DNA of 64,000 nucleotides, taken from the NCBI GenBank assembly GCA_035302405.1, contig DATGSR010000111.1, positions 1 through 64,000 of the forward strand, given 5' to 3'. Below the pieces are notes generated by a model, which had not been told where the DNA came from, searched no databases, and worked only from the letters and a program-made list of their open reading frames with translations. This DNA comes from CALKWS01 sp035302405. Its GTDB lineage: Bacteria > Actinomycetota > Actinomycetes > Actinomycetales > Beutenbergiaceae. Positions 45,105 through 52,590 of the stretch are shown one piece after another (position 1 is the first letter of the stretch; every line of letters begins with the position of its first letter). The position numbers were made by a program, and so were the translations under genes.

Positions 45105-45805
45105 TCACCGCTTCCCATCCGGTACCCCACCCCGCGCACGGTCCTCACGAAGACCGGGTTGGCGGGGTCGTCGCCGAGTTTACGCCGCACATGTCCGATG
45201 TGTACGTCGACCAGGCGTTCATCGCCCACCCAGCCCTCACCCCAGACCACCTCGATGAGCTGGCGCCGGGCGAATACCATCCGCGGTCGAACCGCCAACG
45301 CAGCCAGGACGTCGAACTCCGTGCGCGTGAGTTCCACCGGCTCTGCGCCCAGGTGGACTTCGCGGCCGACGATGTCCACCGTCAGGGCACCGAAATGTCT
45401 CACCTGCCCCTCCGCGTCAAGGCTCGCACGCGGGCGGCGCAACATGGCCCGTACTCGGGCGACGAGTTCCCGCGGGCTGAACGGCTTGGTGACGTAGTCG
45501 TCGGCGCCCACCGACAGGCCGATGAGTTTGTCGACCTCCTCTACCCGCGCGGTGAGCATGACGATGTAGCAGTCAGAGAAGGTACGCACCGTACGGCAAA
45601 CCTCGACCCCATCGATCCCCGGCAACCCGAGATCGAGGACGATCACGCCCGGATCCAACTCCCGGGCCAGGGCGATTGCCTCCTGACCGCTGCCCGTCGT
45701 CTCGACCTCGAACCCGTCTCGTTCGAAGTACCTCGCCACCAACCTCGCGAGCGGTGCCTCGTCGTCCACAACAAGCACACGCGGCAGGCCATCCACGGAC
45801 ATCAT
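45101..45805 (-). CDS. OmpR/PhoB-family response regulator
   Basis: A 234-residue regulator. The receiver domain has the acidic pair VVDDEAPLARLV, phosphoacceptor Asp in GVIVLDLGLPGIDG and Lys in DYVTKPFSPRELV. The winged-helix DNA-binding domain ends VRTVRGVGYRMG. The ATG at 45805 follows GGAGG and overlaps the stop of the multicopper oxidase remnant (ATGA), so it is co-translated with that frame. It is the best candidate to bind the five TTCATC direct-repeat boxes; this is an inference from geometry and position. Confidence 0.95.
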   Translation of the reverse strand: MMSVDGLPRVLVVDDEAPLARLVARYFERDGFEVETTGSGQEAIALARELDPGVIVLDLGLPGIDGVEVCRTVRTFSDCYIVMLTARVEEVDKLIGLSVGADDYVTKPFSPRELVARVRAMLRRPRASLDAEGQVRHFGALTVDIVGREVHLGAEPVELTRTEFDVLAALAVRPRMVFARRQLIEVVWGEGWVGDERLVDVHIGHVRRKLGDDPANPVFVRTVRGVGYRMGSGE

Positions 45806-46626
45806 GCCTCCATTCTTCGAGATCTCATTTCCCGGCCACGGCCCATCATCGCTCCCATGGTCATCGTGAAGGCAATCTTCCGCTGCCGGGCGACGGGGTC
45901 CTCGCACAGGTCCCGGGCCGGTTGGTACTGGCCGTTGACCAGCATCAGGTCCCCTTCCCGGCCCATCATCACCTCCGGCGCCGAGACCGGGGCGACCTGG
46001 CCGTCGGCGGACAAGGAGATGTCCGAAACGGTCAGCAGCCGCTCCTTGCTGACCGGCACCTCGTCGCCTTCGACGATCACGGCGCCGTACAGTCCGCCGA
46101 ATAGTTGGTCGGCAACCGAGCCGTGCCGGTGAGGGTGATACCAGAACGCCCCGGGTGGGTGGTCATCAGGCAGATCGAAGCGATAATCGAACACCTGGCC
46201 GGGCTCAATGGACAAGAACGGGTTGTCCCCGTTGGCCTGCGGGGAAACTTCCAGCCCATGGGTGTGCAGATTGGTAGGGGATTCCAGTTCGTTGCGCAGC
46301 CGCACCTCGATCCGATCTCCAGGCCGCACGCGCCAGGTCAGGCCCGGCACTGTGCCGTTATAGGTCAGAACCCGGGCCTGCTGCCCGGCGATGGTCGTAT
46401 CCTGACGAGCGACGAGTAGTTCCACCTGCAACACCCCATCCCTGCTACGCACCGCCTCCGGCTGCAGCAGTGCCTCTGCGCCCGCAGGCACGCTGACCGC
46501 GGTCGAGTTGCTGGGCGGACCGAGCCAGGGCAGTCCGGTCCGAAACAGCCCAACCCCACCGACCACCACTCCGAGCTCGCCGAGCATCCCGAACCGGAGC
46601 GCTTCACGCCTGCTGATGGGCCTCAC
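45802..46626 (-). pseudogene. Truncated multicopper oxidase, open frame kept
   Basis: A 274-residue frame, very similar to the first half of the intact oxidase at 61372-62835, including a twin-Arg-like start (SRREALRFG) and the copper motifs HTHG and WYHPHRHG. After LMLVNGQYQPA it jumps to IAFTMTMGAMMG, omitting about 130 residues, and ends at RSRRMEA, losing the C-terminal HPFHLH and HCHILDH copper ligands. It cannot form the type 1 site, so it is probably inactive as an oxidase. It sits between a SHOCT gene and the response regulator and overlaps the latter. Confidence 0.85.
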
Positions 46627-46887
46627 CTAAGCCCTCGCGTCGTTGTCCAGGCGCCGGCGCCGCTCGTCGTAGTCGGTGCCATTGATCTCCCCGCGGGCGT
46701 ATCGCTCATCGAGCACCTTCCGTGCCCGACTGCGACCCGACGGGCGCGGGTCGTGCCGCTGGCCGCGGCCGATCAGCAACCTGACCAGGACCGCGCCCAG
46801 CACCACCAGGCCCACAATCAGCAGTGCCAGGAAGAGCCAGCCCCGGACCATGCTCCACGGTCCCATGTGATCCCAGTTCCACTGCAT
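46627..46887 (-). CDS. Small membrane protein with SHOCT domain
   Basis: An 86-residue protein beginning MQWNWDHMGPWSM, followed by one membrane helix (LFLALLIVGLVVLGAVLVRL) and a C-terminal SHOCT motif (VLDERYARGEINGTDYDERR). The N-terminal Trp/Met/His cluster could meet copper. The ATG at 46887 gives the same start as the paralogue at 63100. It is upstream of the truncated oxidase as its paralogue is of the intact one, so the pair was duplicated together. Confidence 0.85.
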   Translation of the reverse strand: MQWNWDHMGPWSMVRGWLFLALLIVGLVVLGAVLVRLLIGRGQRHDPRPSGRSRARKVLDERYARGEINGTDYDERRRRLDNDARA

Positions 46888-47078
46888 CACGCACCTCTGT
46901 CTCTCGCTGACCCTCACGACTCGCAGGCCAGCCAGCACTCGGCGCCTGCTACCGCTAGGGACATCGGACTGCATCGGGACCCGGTATCCGGCGAGTTCAT
47001 CTGACACCCGAAACAACTGATGAACCTCGCGGTTGAGTCAATCAGTTGGGCTCGCCGCGGTCCGGGTCGGTGCGCCGA

Positions 47079-47099
47079 TCTTCATCGAATCTTTAACGC
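47079..47099 (+). promoter_or_regulatory. Copper-region direct-repeat box C
   Basis: TTCATC at 47081-47086 and TTTAAC at 47092-47097. It lies about 45 bases upstream of the CueP start at 47141. TACTAG at 47124-47129 may be the -10, which would make the cueP mRNA leader very short. A partial site (TTCATC-N5-TTTCGG) lies on the opposite strand near 47009-47024, upstream of the SHOCT gene. Confidence 0.55.
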
Positions 47100-47140
47100 T
47101 CGACGACATTTACGCGGCTGGTCTACTAGAGAATGCATGT

Positions 47141-47743
47141 ATGAAGCGATCCGTGACCCTTGCGGCGGTTGCTGCGCTTGCCTTGGTGCTGGCCAGTTGT
47201 TCCTCCGCCACACCCGAGGCAAGCCCGACCACCAGTCCGCCATCCAGCACCGCCGCGCAGATCGACTTCCTGGCCGCACACGACCTCGGTGACATGGACG
47301 GGCAGCAGATCATCGACCACCTCGACCAGATGTCTGTGGCCGATCGTCCGACCGATCTGATGGCCTCAGTACGCGCAGACGAACTCGTGCTCGCCGACGG
47401 CGAGCAGGAGGTCACGGTTCCCCTTGAGGAGGAAGGCGGGTTCTACTTATCCGTGGCGCCCTACGTCGATCAGACCCACGAGTGCTACTACCACTCTCTG
47501 ACCACGTGTCGCGGTGAGTTGGCCAATGAGGACGTCAGCGTCCGCATCGTTGATGAAACCGGAGACGCCTTGGTCGATGAGCAAGTGACAACTTTCGACA
47601 ACGGCTTCGTCGGCTTCTGGCTCCCCCACGACGTCGAGGGCACCATCGAGGTCACCTTCGACGGTCGCACCGGCCAAAGCGCCTTCTCCACTGGCGAAGA
47701 GGGAGCAACCTGCCTGACCACCCTCCAACTCGCGGAAGCCTAA
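47141..47743 (+). CDS. cueP: CueP-like copper-binding lipoprotein
   Basis: A 200-residue exported protein with lipobox (AALALVLASC) and a Ser/Thr/Pro linker. The conserved CueP features are HECYYHSLTTCRGEL, FDNGFVGFWLPHDVEGTIEV and the final GEEGATCLTTLQL, supplying three Cys and a His. CueP was described in Salmonella as a periplasmic copper protein. The ATG at 47141 starts the signal peptide; a longer frame runs back through box C. A decayed second copy lies at 58,430. Confidence 0.9.
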   Translation: MKRSVTLAAVAALALVLASCSSATPEASPTTSPPSSTAAQIDFLAAHDLGDMDGQQIIDHLDQMSVADRPTDLMASVRADELVLADGEQEVTVPLEEEGGFYLSVAPYVDQTHECYYHSLTTCRGELANEDVSVRIVDETGDALVDEQVTTFDNGFVGFWLPHDVEGTIEVTFDGRTGQSAFSTGEEGATCLTTLQLAEA

Positions 47744-47872
47744 GCCACCAGGGACGTGCTGCGGCCCGTCGGCGAGTTGGGACTGTGATTGTGACTGTCG
47801 AAACCAGTCGGGTTACCCACGTGACAGGTGGTGAGGTGCCCGCGGGACCCCAGCGCATAGATTGAGCCTGAC

Positions 47873-48973
47873 GTGAGTACCGAACCAGAGCACGAACGGC
47901 CGGCGGGGGGCACTTCACCTACTGTCGGATCCGACGTGCCCGGGCGCGTCACGGGCTTGGATGCGGCCAGAGCCCTGGCGATCCTGGGCATGCTCGCAGT
48001 CAATATCGGCCCGCGGGACGAGGGCGGTGTCACCGGAAAACTACTGATCCTCCCGCACGGACGCGCCTCGATGCTGTTCGTGCTCCTGGCCGGGATCGGG
48101 TTCACGCTCCTCACGCGCCGGGCCCGCGAGGGTGCACCGGTGCCGTGGCAGCAGGTCTTGTGGCGGGCTTTGGTTCTGCTCCTGGTCGGGTTGAGCACTC
48201 AACTCCTCGATCATGGCCTCGACGTGATCCTGACGACCTATGCCATGTTGTTCCTGGTTGCGCTGGCCTTCGTCAAGGCGCCATCGTGGCTGCTGCTGGC
48301 ATCAACCGCCGCCATTGTCATCACCGGTCCGCTGGTGTGGCTGGCTGCCCAGGTCGCCGGTCCCACGTTCGATCGCGACCCCGCTTCATTGCTCGACGCG
48401 CCCGGCGAGATCGTGGCCTCCACCCTGCTGACCGGTCCCTACCCGGTGGCCACATGGATGGCGCCGTTCTTGTTCGGGATGTGGCTGGGCCGGCGTAGAC
48501 TACGCGCTCGACGTGTTCAGATGCGCCTGATCCTCGTCGGTGCCGCCGCGGCCATGACAGCCGAATTCGGAGCGCGCGCCCTGGAGGCGTGGCTGGGCAT
48601 GCCCGATGGTGCTCCCGGACTGGACTGGCTCACCTCGGCCGCGCCGCATTCCCAGATGCCGTTGTGGCTGATCGCAGCAACCGGTGCGGCGGCGTTCGTG
48701 CTCGGATTGACGCTTCTTATCGAGCCTCATCTTGGCCGGCTCGGCTGGCCGCTGGTGGCCACCGGTCAACTGGCACTGACCGTGTACGTGGCGCATCTGT
48801 TCATGATCGCCTGGATCGTGCGCCCCGGCCCGGAGACCGCGGCCGGTGGGATGGTTGCCACGGTGGCGCTGGCGCTGGCGCTGGCGGTCGGCTCGGTGGG
48901 CTGGCGGCACTTTTTCATCCATGGGCCGCTGGAGGCGCTCTTGCGGGTGCGCTTGCATGCTCGGTCCGGATGA
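47873..48973 (+). CDS. DUF418/acyltransferase-like membrane protein
   Basis: A 366-residue protein with about nine or ten membrane helices, starting GTG at 47873. The motif GLDAARALAILGMLAVNIGP is typical of DUF418/DUF1624 heparan-alpha-glucosaminide N-acetyltransferase-like proteins. The C-terminal half (QLALTVYVAHLFMIAWIVR) matches DUF418. The acyl acceptor is unknown. It sits between cueP and the TetR gene and has no clear link to copper. Confidence 0.82.
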   Translation: MSTEPEHERPAGGTSPTVGSDVPGRVTGLDAARALAILGMLAVNIGPRDEGGVTGKLLILPHGRASMLFVLLAGIGFTLLTRRAREGAPVPWQQVLWRALVLLLVGLSTQLLDHGLDVILTTYAMLFLVALAFVKAPSWLLLASTAAIVITGPLVWLAAQVAGPTFDRDPASLLDAPGEIVASTLLTGPYPVATWMAPFLFGMWLGRRRLRARRVQMRLILVGAAAAMTAEFGARALEAWLGMPDGAPGLDWLTSAAPHSQMPLWLIAATGAAAFVLGLTLLIEPHLGRLGWPLVATGQLALTVYVAHLFMIAWIVRPGPETAAGGMVATVALALALAVGSVGWRHFFIHGPLEALLRVRLHARSG

Positions 48974-49004
48974 GAATTAGCAAGGATGCCTATGGTCAGT
49001 GCGC

Positions 49005-49628
49005 TCATCGAGGATCCGCCGGCTGGGCCGCGGTCGTGAACGCCGGAAGCAAGATCGCGTCGATGAACCAGGGGGCGTCGTCCGGGTCGAGCCTGCCCGC
49101 TCGGACTTCTTCGGCGGCCCCGTTAATCACCACGTGGGTGGTGGTCAGTAGCCAGGTCACAGGCAGGTCCGCCCGGAACGTACCCTCGCGCTGGCCACGC
49201 TCCAGCAGGCGTCGCATGCGAGCTTCGGCTTTCTCGTGCATCTGGCGAATACGGGCTGCCGGAAGTTCTCGCTGGGCGGCGGCCAACAGGGCTCGGGAGT
49301 GATCCACCAGCATCCAACTGGAGGCGATGAGCCGCTGAAACGCTGCGATGGGATCACCGTCCAACGGCACCTCACGGAGGACTTCCTCGCCGCGTTCGAG
49401 GCTCTGGACCAGGGCGGCTTCGATGAGTTCGAGGCGGGTCTTGAAGTGCCCGTACAGCGTCATCCGGCCTACACCTGCCTCGGCGGCAATGTCGGCCACC
49501 GAAGCATCGGAGTTCTTGCGGATCGCGGTCACCGTAGCCGCCAGGATCTTGGCTCGGTTGCGCTGAGCGTCGGCCCGCTGATTGGCCGCCTGCTTTCGTC
49601 CGGGCTCGGCACTGGCCTTGGTCGTCAT
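49005..49628 (-). CDS. TetR/AcrR-family repressor
   Basis: A 207-residue regulator. The helix-turn-helix lies at about residues 40-62 (SVADIAAEAGVGRMTLYGHF). The C-terminal ligand domain has no recognisable subfamily mark. The gene is divergent from the MFS exporter and two operator-like sequences lie between them, so it probably represses both itself and the exporter. The N-terminal 25 residues are Lys/Arg-rich. Confidence 0.93.
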   Translation of the reverse strand: MTTKASAEPGRKQAANQRADAQRNRAKILAATVTAIRKNSDASVADIAAEAGVGRMTLYGHFKTRLELIEAALVQSLERGEEVLREVPLDGDPIAAFQRLIASSWMLVDHSRALLAAAQRELPAARIRQMHEKAEARMRRLLERGQREGTFRADLPVTWLLTTTHVVINGAAEEVRAGRLDPDDAPWFIDAILLPAFTTAAQPADPR

Positions 49629-49639
49629 ACTCCACCTCG

Positions 49640-49703
49640 TAACTCAAGCGGGAATGTATGAGTTAGCGTAGCCGTTACAACTCAAGCATGCATGTACGAG
49701 TTG
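49640..49703. promoter_or_regulatory. Two copies of a TetR-type operator
   Basis: Two inverted repeats with the same layout: TAACTCA/TGAGTTA (49640-49646, 49659-49665) and CAACTC/GAGTTG (49678-49683, 49698-49703). Both have AACTCAAGC at the left and ATGTA before the right arm. The copies are offset by 38 bases. They fill the divergent gap between the TetR gene and the MFS gene. Confidence 0.78.
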
Positions 49704-49798
49704 CAGGCGTGGGGCGACAAACCGCCCGTCGACAGTGCGAGGAAGGGAACTCACGCAATGAAAACGACAACCACGACACGCAAGGGAAGTGACGGATC

Positions 49799-51355
49799 AT
49801 GACCCGGGCCGAAGCACAGGCCCCGAGAGCAGGGGCCAAACAGTGGTGGGGTCTGGTCGTGCTGGTCACGCCTTCGACGCTGCTGTTCATGATGCTGACC
49901 ATCTTGTTCCTGGCCGCGCCGAACATGGCAGCGGACCTGAACCCGACCAGCACGCAACTGCTGTGGATCCTGGATATCTATGGCTTCGTGATGGCCGGGT
50001 TCCTCGTCGCCATGGGCATACTGGGCGACCGCATCGGCAAGCGCCTGCTGATGGTGATCGGCGCGGTTCTCTTCGCCGGGGTCTCGATCGCGGCGGCGTT
50101 GACGAGCAGTGCGGAGTTGATGATCGCCTGGCGGGCCGTCCTGGGTCTTGCCGCGGCGATGATGGTTCCGGCCACGCTGGGATTGATCTTCGTACTCTTT
50201 GCCGATGCCAAGCAGCGCGGGGTGGCGATCGGCGTGTGGGCCGGTGGCATTTCCGCCGGGGTGGCGCTCGGACCGCTGCTCAGTGGGCTGCTGCTGGAGG
50301 GGTTTGGCTGGCAGGCCACCTTCCTGGTCGCGGTGCCGATCATGGCCCTGGTGGTCATCGGCGCCCCACCTCTGTTGCCTGAGCACAAGGATCCGTCCGC
50401 TCGGCTCGATCTGTTCAGCGCCCTGCTGCTGGTGAGTGGGCTGCTGGCGATCATCTACGGTATCAAGCGCTTCGCCGCCCAGGAGCCTGCCGGGCCCTCG
50501 ATCGCCTTGCTGGCCGCGGGCGTGCTGGTCGGGCTCGGATTCGTGATCCGACAGTTGCGGGCCGAGAAGCCGCTGTTGGATGTGCGGCTGTTCGCCAACC
50601 GCACCGTATCCGGAGCACTGGCGGTATTCCTGCTCTCCGCGGCGGCGCTGGGGGGAGTCTATTCATTGTTCACCCAGTACCTGCAGCACGTCCAGGAACT
50701 CTCCCCCTTGCAGGCGGGGCTTGCCATTCTGCCGGCGGCGGCGGTGCTGATCGTGATCGCCACACTTTCACCGGTGTTGGCCCGCAGGTTCCGGCCCGGC
50801 AATGTGATCGCCGTCGGACTGCTGACCCAGGTGGTCGGCTACAGCCTGTTCGCCCAACTCGACGCCGGTACCGGCTTGGCGCTGGTGATCGCCAGTTTCG
50901 TGATCACCTACCCCGGCGTTGCCCCCTCAATGGCACTGACCACCGACCTGGTCGTGAGTTCCGTGCCGCCACAGAAGGCCGGCGGAGCCTCCGGACTGGC
51001 AACCACCGCGAACGACCTGGGCATCTCCCTGGGTGTGGCGGTCATCGGCAGCGTGGGTATCGCCGCCTACCGCAACCGGATCGGGGAGTTGCTGCCCGAT
51101 GAACTACCTGCGGATGCGGCGGCGGTCGCATCGGACAGCGTTGATGGGGCCATGGCCAGCGCGGCGGGACTGCCCGACTCGCTCGGTGAGCAACTCGTCA
51201 ACGCGGCACAGGAGGCCTTCACCGGCGGGTTGAACACCGCCGCGATCGTCTCGGCCGCCATCGCCGCTCTGGCAGCGGTCATCGCCGCCACTCGGCTGCG
51301 TCATGTCCGCCCAACCGGGCAGGTGCAGCAGGAATCCGAGGCCGCAACGCATTGA
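49799..51355 (+). CDS. MFS drug exporter, DHA2 (14-helix) type
   Basis: A 518-residue major facilitator with 14 predicted helices. The motif A loop is GILGDRIGKRLLMVIGA and the motif C-like segment GGISAGVALGPLLSGLLLEG, as in the EmrB/QacA (DHA2) group. It is likely a proton-driven exporter of hydrophobic or cationic drugs. Divergent from the TetR gene. It ends just before the CsoR operator; nothing ties it to copper. Confidence 0.92.
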   Translation: MTRAEAQAPRAGAKQWWGLVVLVTPSTLLFMMLTILFLAAPNMAADLNPTSTQLLWILDIYGFVMAGFLVAMGILGDRIGKRLLMVIGAVLFAGVSIAAALTSSAELMIAWRAVLGLAAAMMVPATLGLIFVLFADAKQRGVAIGVWAGGISAGVALGPLLSGLLLEGFGWQATFLVAVPIMALVVIGAPPLLPEHKDPSARLDLFSALLLVSGLLAIIYGIKRFAAQEPAGPSIALLAAGVLVGLGFVIRQLRAEKPLLDVRLFANRTVSGALAVFLLSAAALGGVYSLFTQYLQHVQELSPLQAGLAILPAAAVLIVIATLSPVLARRFRPGNVIAVGLLTQVVGYSLFAQLDAGTGLALVIASFVITYPGVAPSMALTTDLVVSSVPPQKAGGASGLATTANDLGISLGVAVIGSVGIAAYRNRIGELLPDELPADAAAVASDSVDGAMASAAGLPDSLGEQLVNAAQEAFTGGLNTAAIVSAAIAALAAVIAATRLRHVRPTGQVQQESEAATH

Positions 51356-51381
51356 CCATATACCTATAGGGGGTATAGGTT
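51353..51381 (+). promoter_or_regulatory. CsoR operator and promoter of the copZA operon
   Basis: ACCTATA (51362-51368), a GGGGG centre and TATAGGT (51374-51380) form the palindrome typical of CsoR boxes. It overlaps TTGACC (-35, 51353-51358) and TAGGTT (-10, 51376-51381), spaced 17 bases. Apo-CsoR would block the promoter and Cu(I) release it. The csoR gene is the last gene of this operon. Confidence 0.88.
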
Positions 51382-51416
51382 CTATGAGACGTCTACTAGT
51401 GAAGGAGTGATGCAGG

Positions 51417-51629
51417 ATGGCAACCACGACTGAGTACCAGGTGACCGGAATGACCTGCGGGCACTGCGAGGGTGCGGTTCGCACCGAGGTGTCCGAGATC
51501 GACGGGGTCACCGGCATCGAGGTCAGCGTCCAGAGCGGACGTCTGACCGTTACCTCGGAGCAGCCCCTTGATGACGCTGCGGTGATTGCGGCGGTCGATG
51601 AGGCCGGTTACGCCGCCGTCAGGGCCTGA
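51417..51629 (+). CDS. copZ: Copper chaperone CopZ (heavy-metal-associated domain)
   Basis: A 70-residue HMA protein with the metal motif GMTCGHC near residue 12, the usual fold MTCGHCEGAVRTEVSEIDGV and an Ala-Gly-Tyr near the C-terminus. CopZ carries Cu(I) to CopA. It is the first gene after the CsoR operator, with a good ribosome binding site GAAGGAG. Confidence 0.95.
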   Translation: MATTTEYQVTGMTCGHCEGAVRTEVSEIDGVTGIEVSVQSGRLTVTSEQPLDDAAVIAAVDEAGYAAVRA

Positions 51630-51630
51630 G

Positions 51631-52590
51631 ATGAAGCCCTCTGCGCGGCTCGGCCTGTACGGGCTGGCCCTCGTTGCCGTGTTCGCCGTGGCTGGATTCA
51701 CGGCGAACGCGGTCATCGACGAGGACACCGTGCAGGCCTGGATGGACGAAGCACCAGAAGACCACGAAGCAGAACCAGTAGACGAGACGATGAACAGCGG
51801 CGGGCACCAGGCTGATGCGGCCTCTCTCGGTCTCGGCTTGGCCCGGGATGGTTACCAACTCGCCGACGTTAGCGCACCGACCGAGACCGGCACCGACGGC
51901 GAACTCTCGCTGACGGTGACCGGCACCGACGGCGCCCCGGTGACCGACTTCGAACTCGACCATGAGCAGGAGATGCACCTGATCGCCGTGCGCGCTGATG
52001 GGCAGCACTTCCGTCACGTCCATCCCCAGCGGGACGAGGCCGGCACCTGGTCCATCCCTTGGCAATGGGAAGAGGCAGGCACCTACCGGGTCTTCGCCGA
52101 CTTCGTACCATCTGAGACCGGTGCGGGGATGACGCTCTCGACCACAATGCACGTGGCGGGCGACTATGACCCGGCACCAGCCGTGCAGCCGGTGGCCGAG
52201 ACCACAGTCGAGGACTTCCATGTCGCCGTCGAAGGTGACCTTGTTGCCGGTCAGGCCTCTGAGTTGACTATGACTATCACCCTGAACGGTGAACCGGTTA
52301 CCGAGTTGGAGCCCTACTTGGGCGCGTTCGGCCACCTGGTGGCTCTTCGTCAGGGCGACTTGGCCTATCTGCATGTTCACCCCCACGGTGAGGCTCCGCA
52401 AGCCGGTGAAACCTCCGGGCCGCAGGTCCTGTTCGAGGCCACCGCACCCACACCGGGCCGGTACCTGCTGTTCTTCGACTTCCAGGTCGACGGGCAGGTC
52501 TACACGGCCCCGCTGGTGATTGATACCACCAGCGCAGGCACTGACAACGACGGCGGGCGCGATGAGGACGGGGAAGGTCATGACCACTGA
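51631..52590 (+). CDS. Exported His-rich protein of the copper operon, unknown family
   Basis: A 319-residue protein with an N-terminal membrane segment (LGLYGLALVAVFAVAGFTAN) and an extracytoplasmic part containing two similar beta-rich domains. Each has His clusters: HEQEMHLIAVRADGQHFRHV then HPQ, and LVALRQGDLAYLHVHPHGE, each followed by an Ala/Thr-rich WxWEEAGTYR- or PTPGRYLLFF-type segment. It ends GEGHDH. A metal-binding or copper-delivery role outside the membrane is inferred. The ATG follows the copZ stop by 1 base and the gene overlaps copA by 11 bases. I do not recognise a named family. Confidence 0.75.
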   Translation: MKPSARLGLYGLALVAVFAVAGFTANAVIDEDTVQAWMDEAPEDHEAEPVDETMNSGGHQADAASLGLGLARDGYQLADVSAPTETGTDGELSLTVTGTDGAPVTDFELDHEQEMHLIAVRADGQHFRHVHPQRDEAGTWSIPWQWEEAGTYRVFADFVPSETGAGMTLSTTMHVAGDYDPAPAVQPVAETTVEDFHVAVEGDLVAGQASELTMTITLNGEPVTELEPYLGAFGHLVALRQGDLAYLHVHPHGEAPQAGETSGPQVLFEATAPTPGRYLLFFDFQVDGQVYTAPLVIDTTSAGTDNDGGRDEDGEGHDH

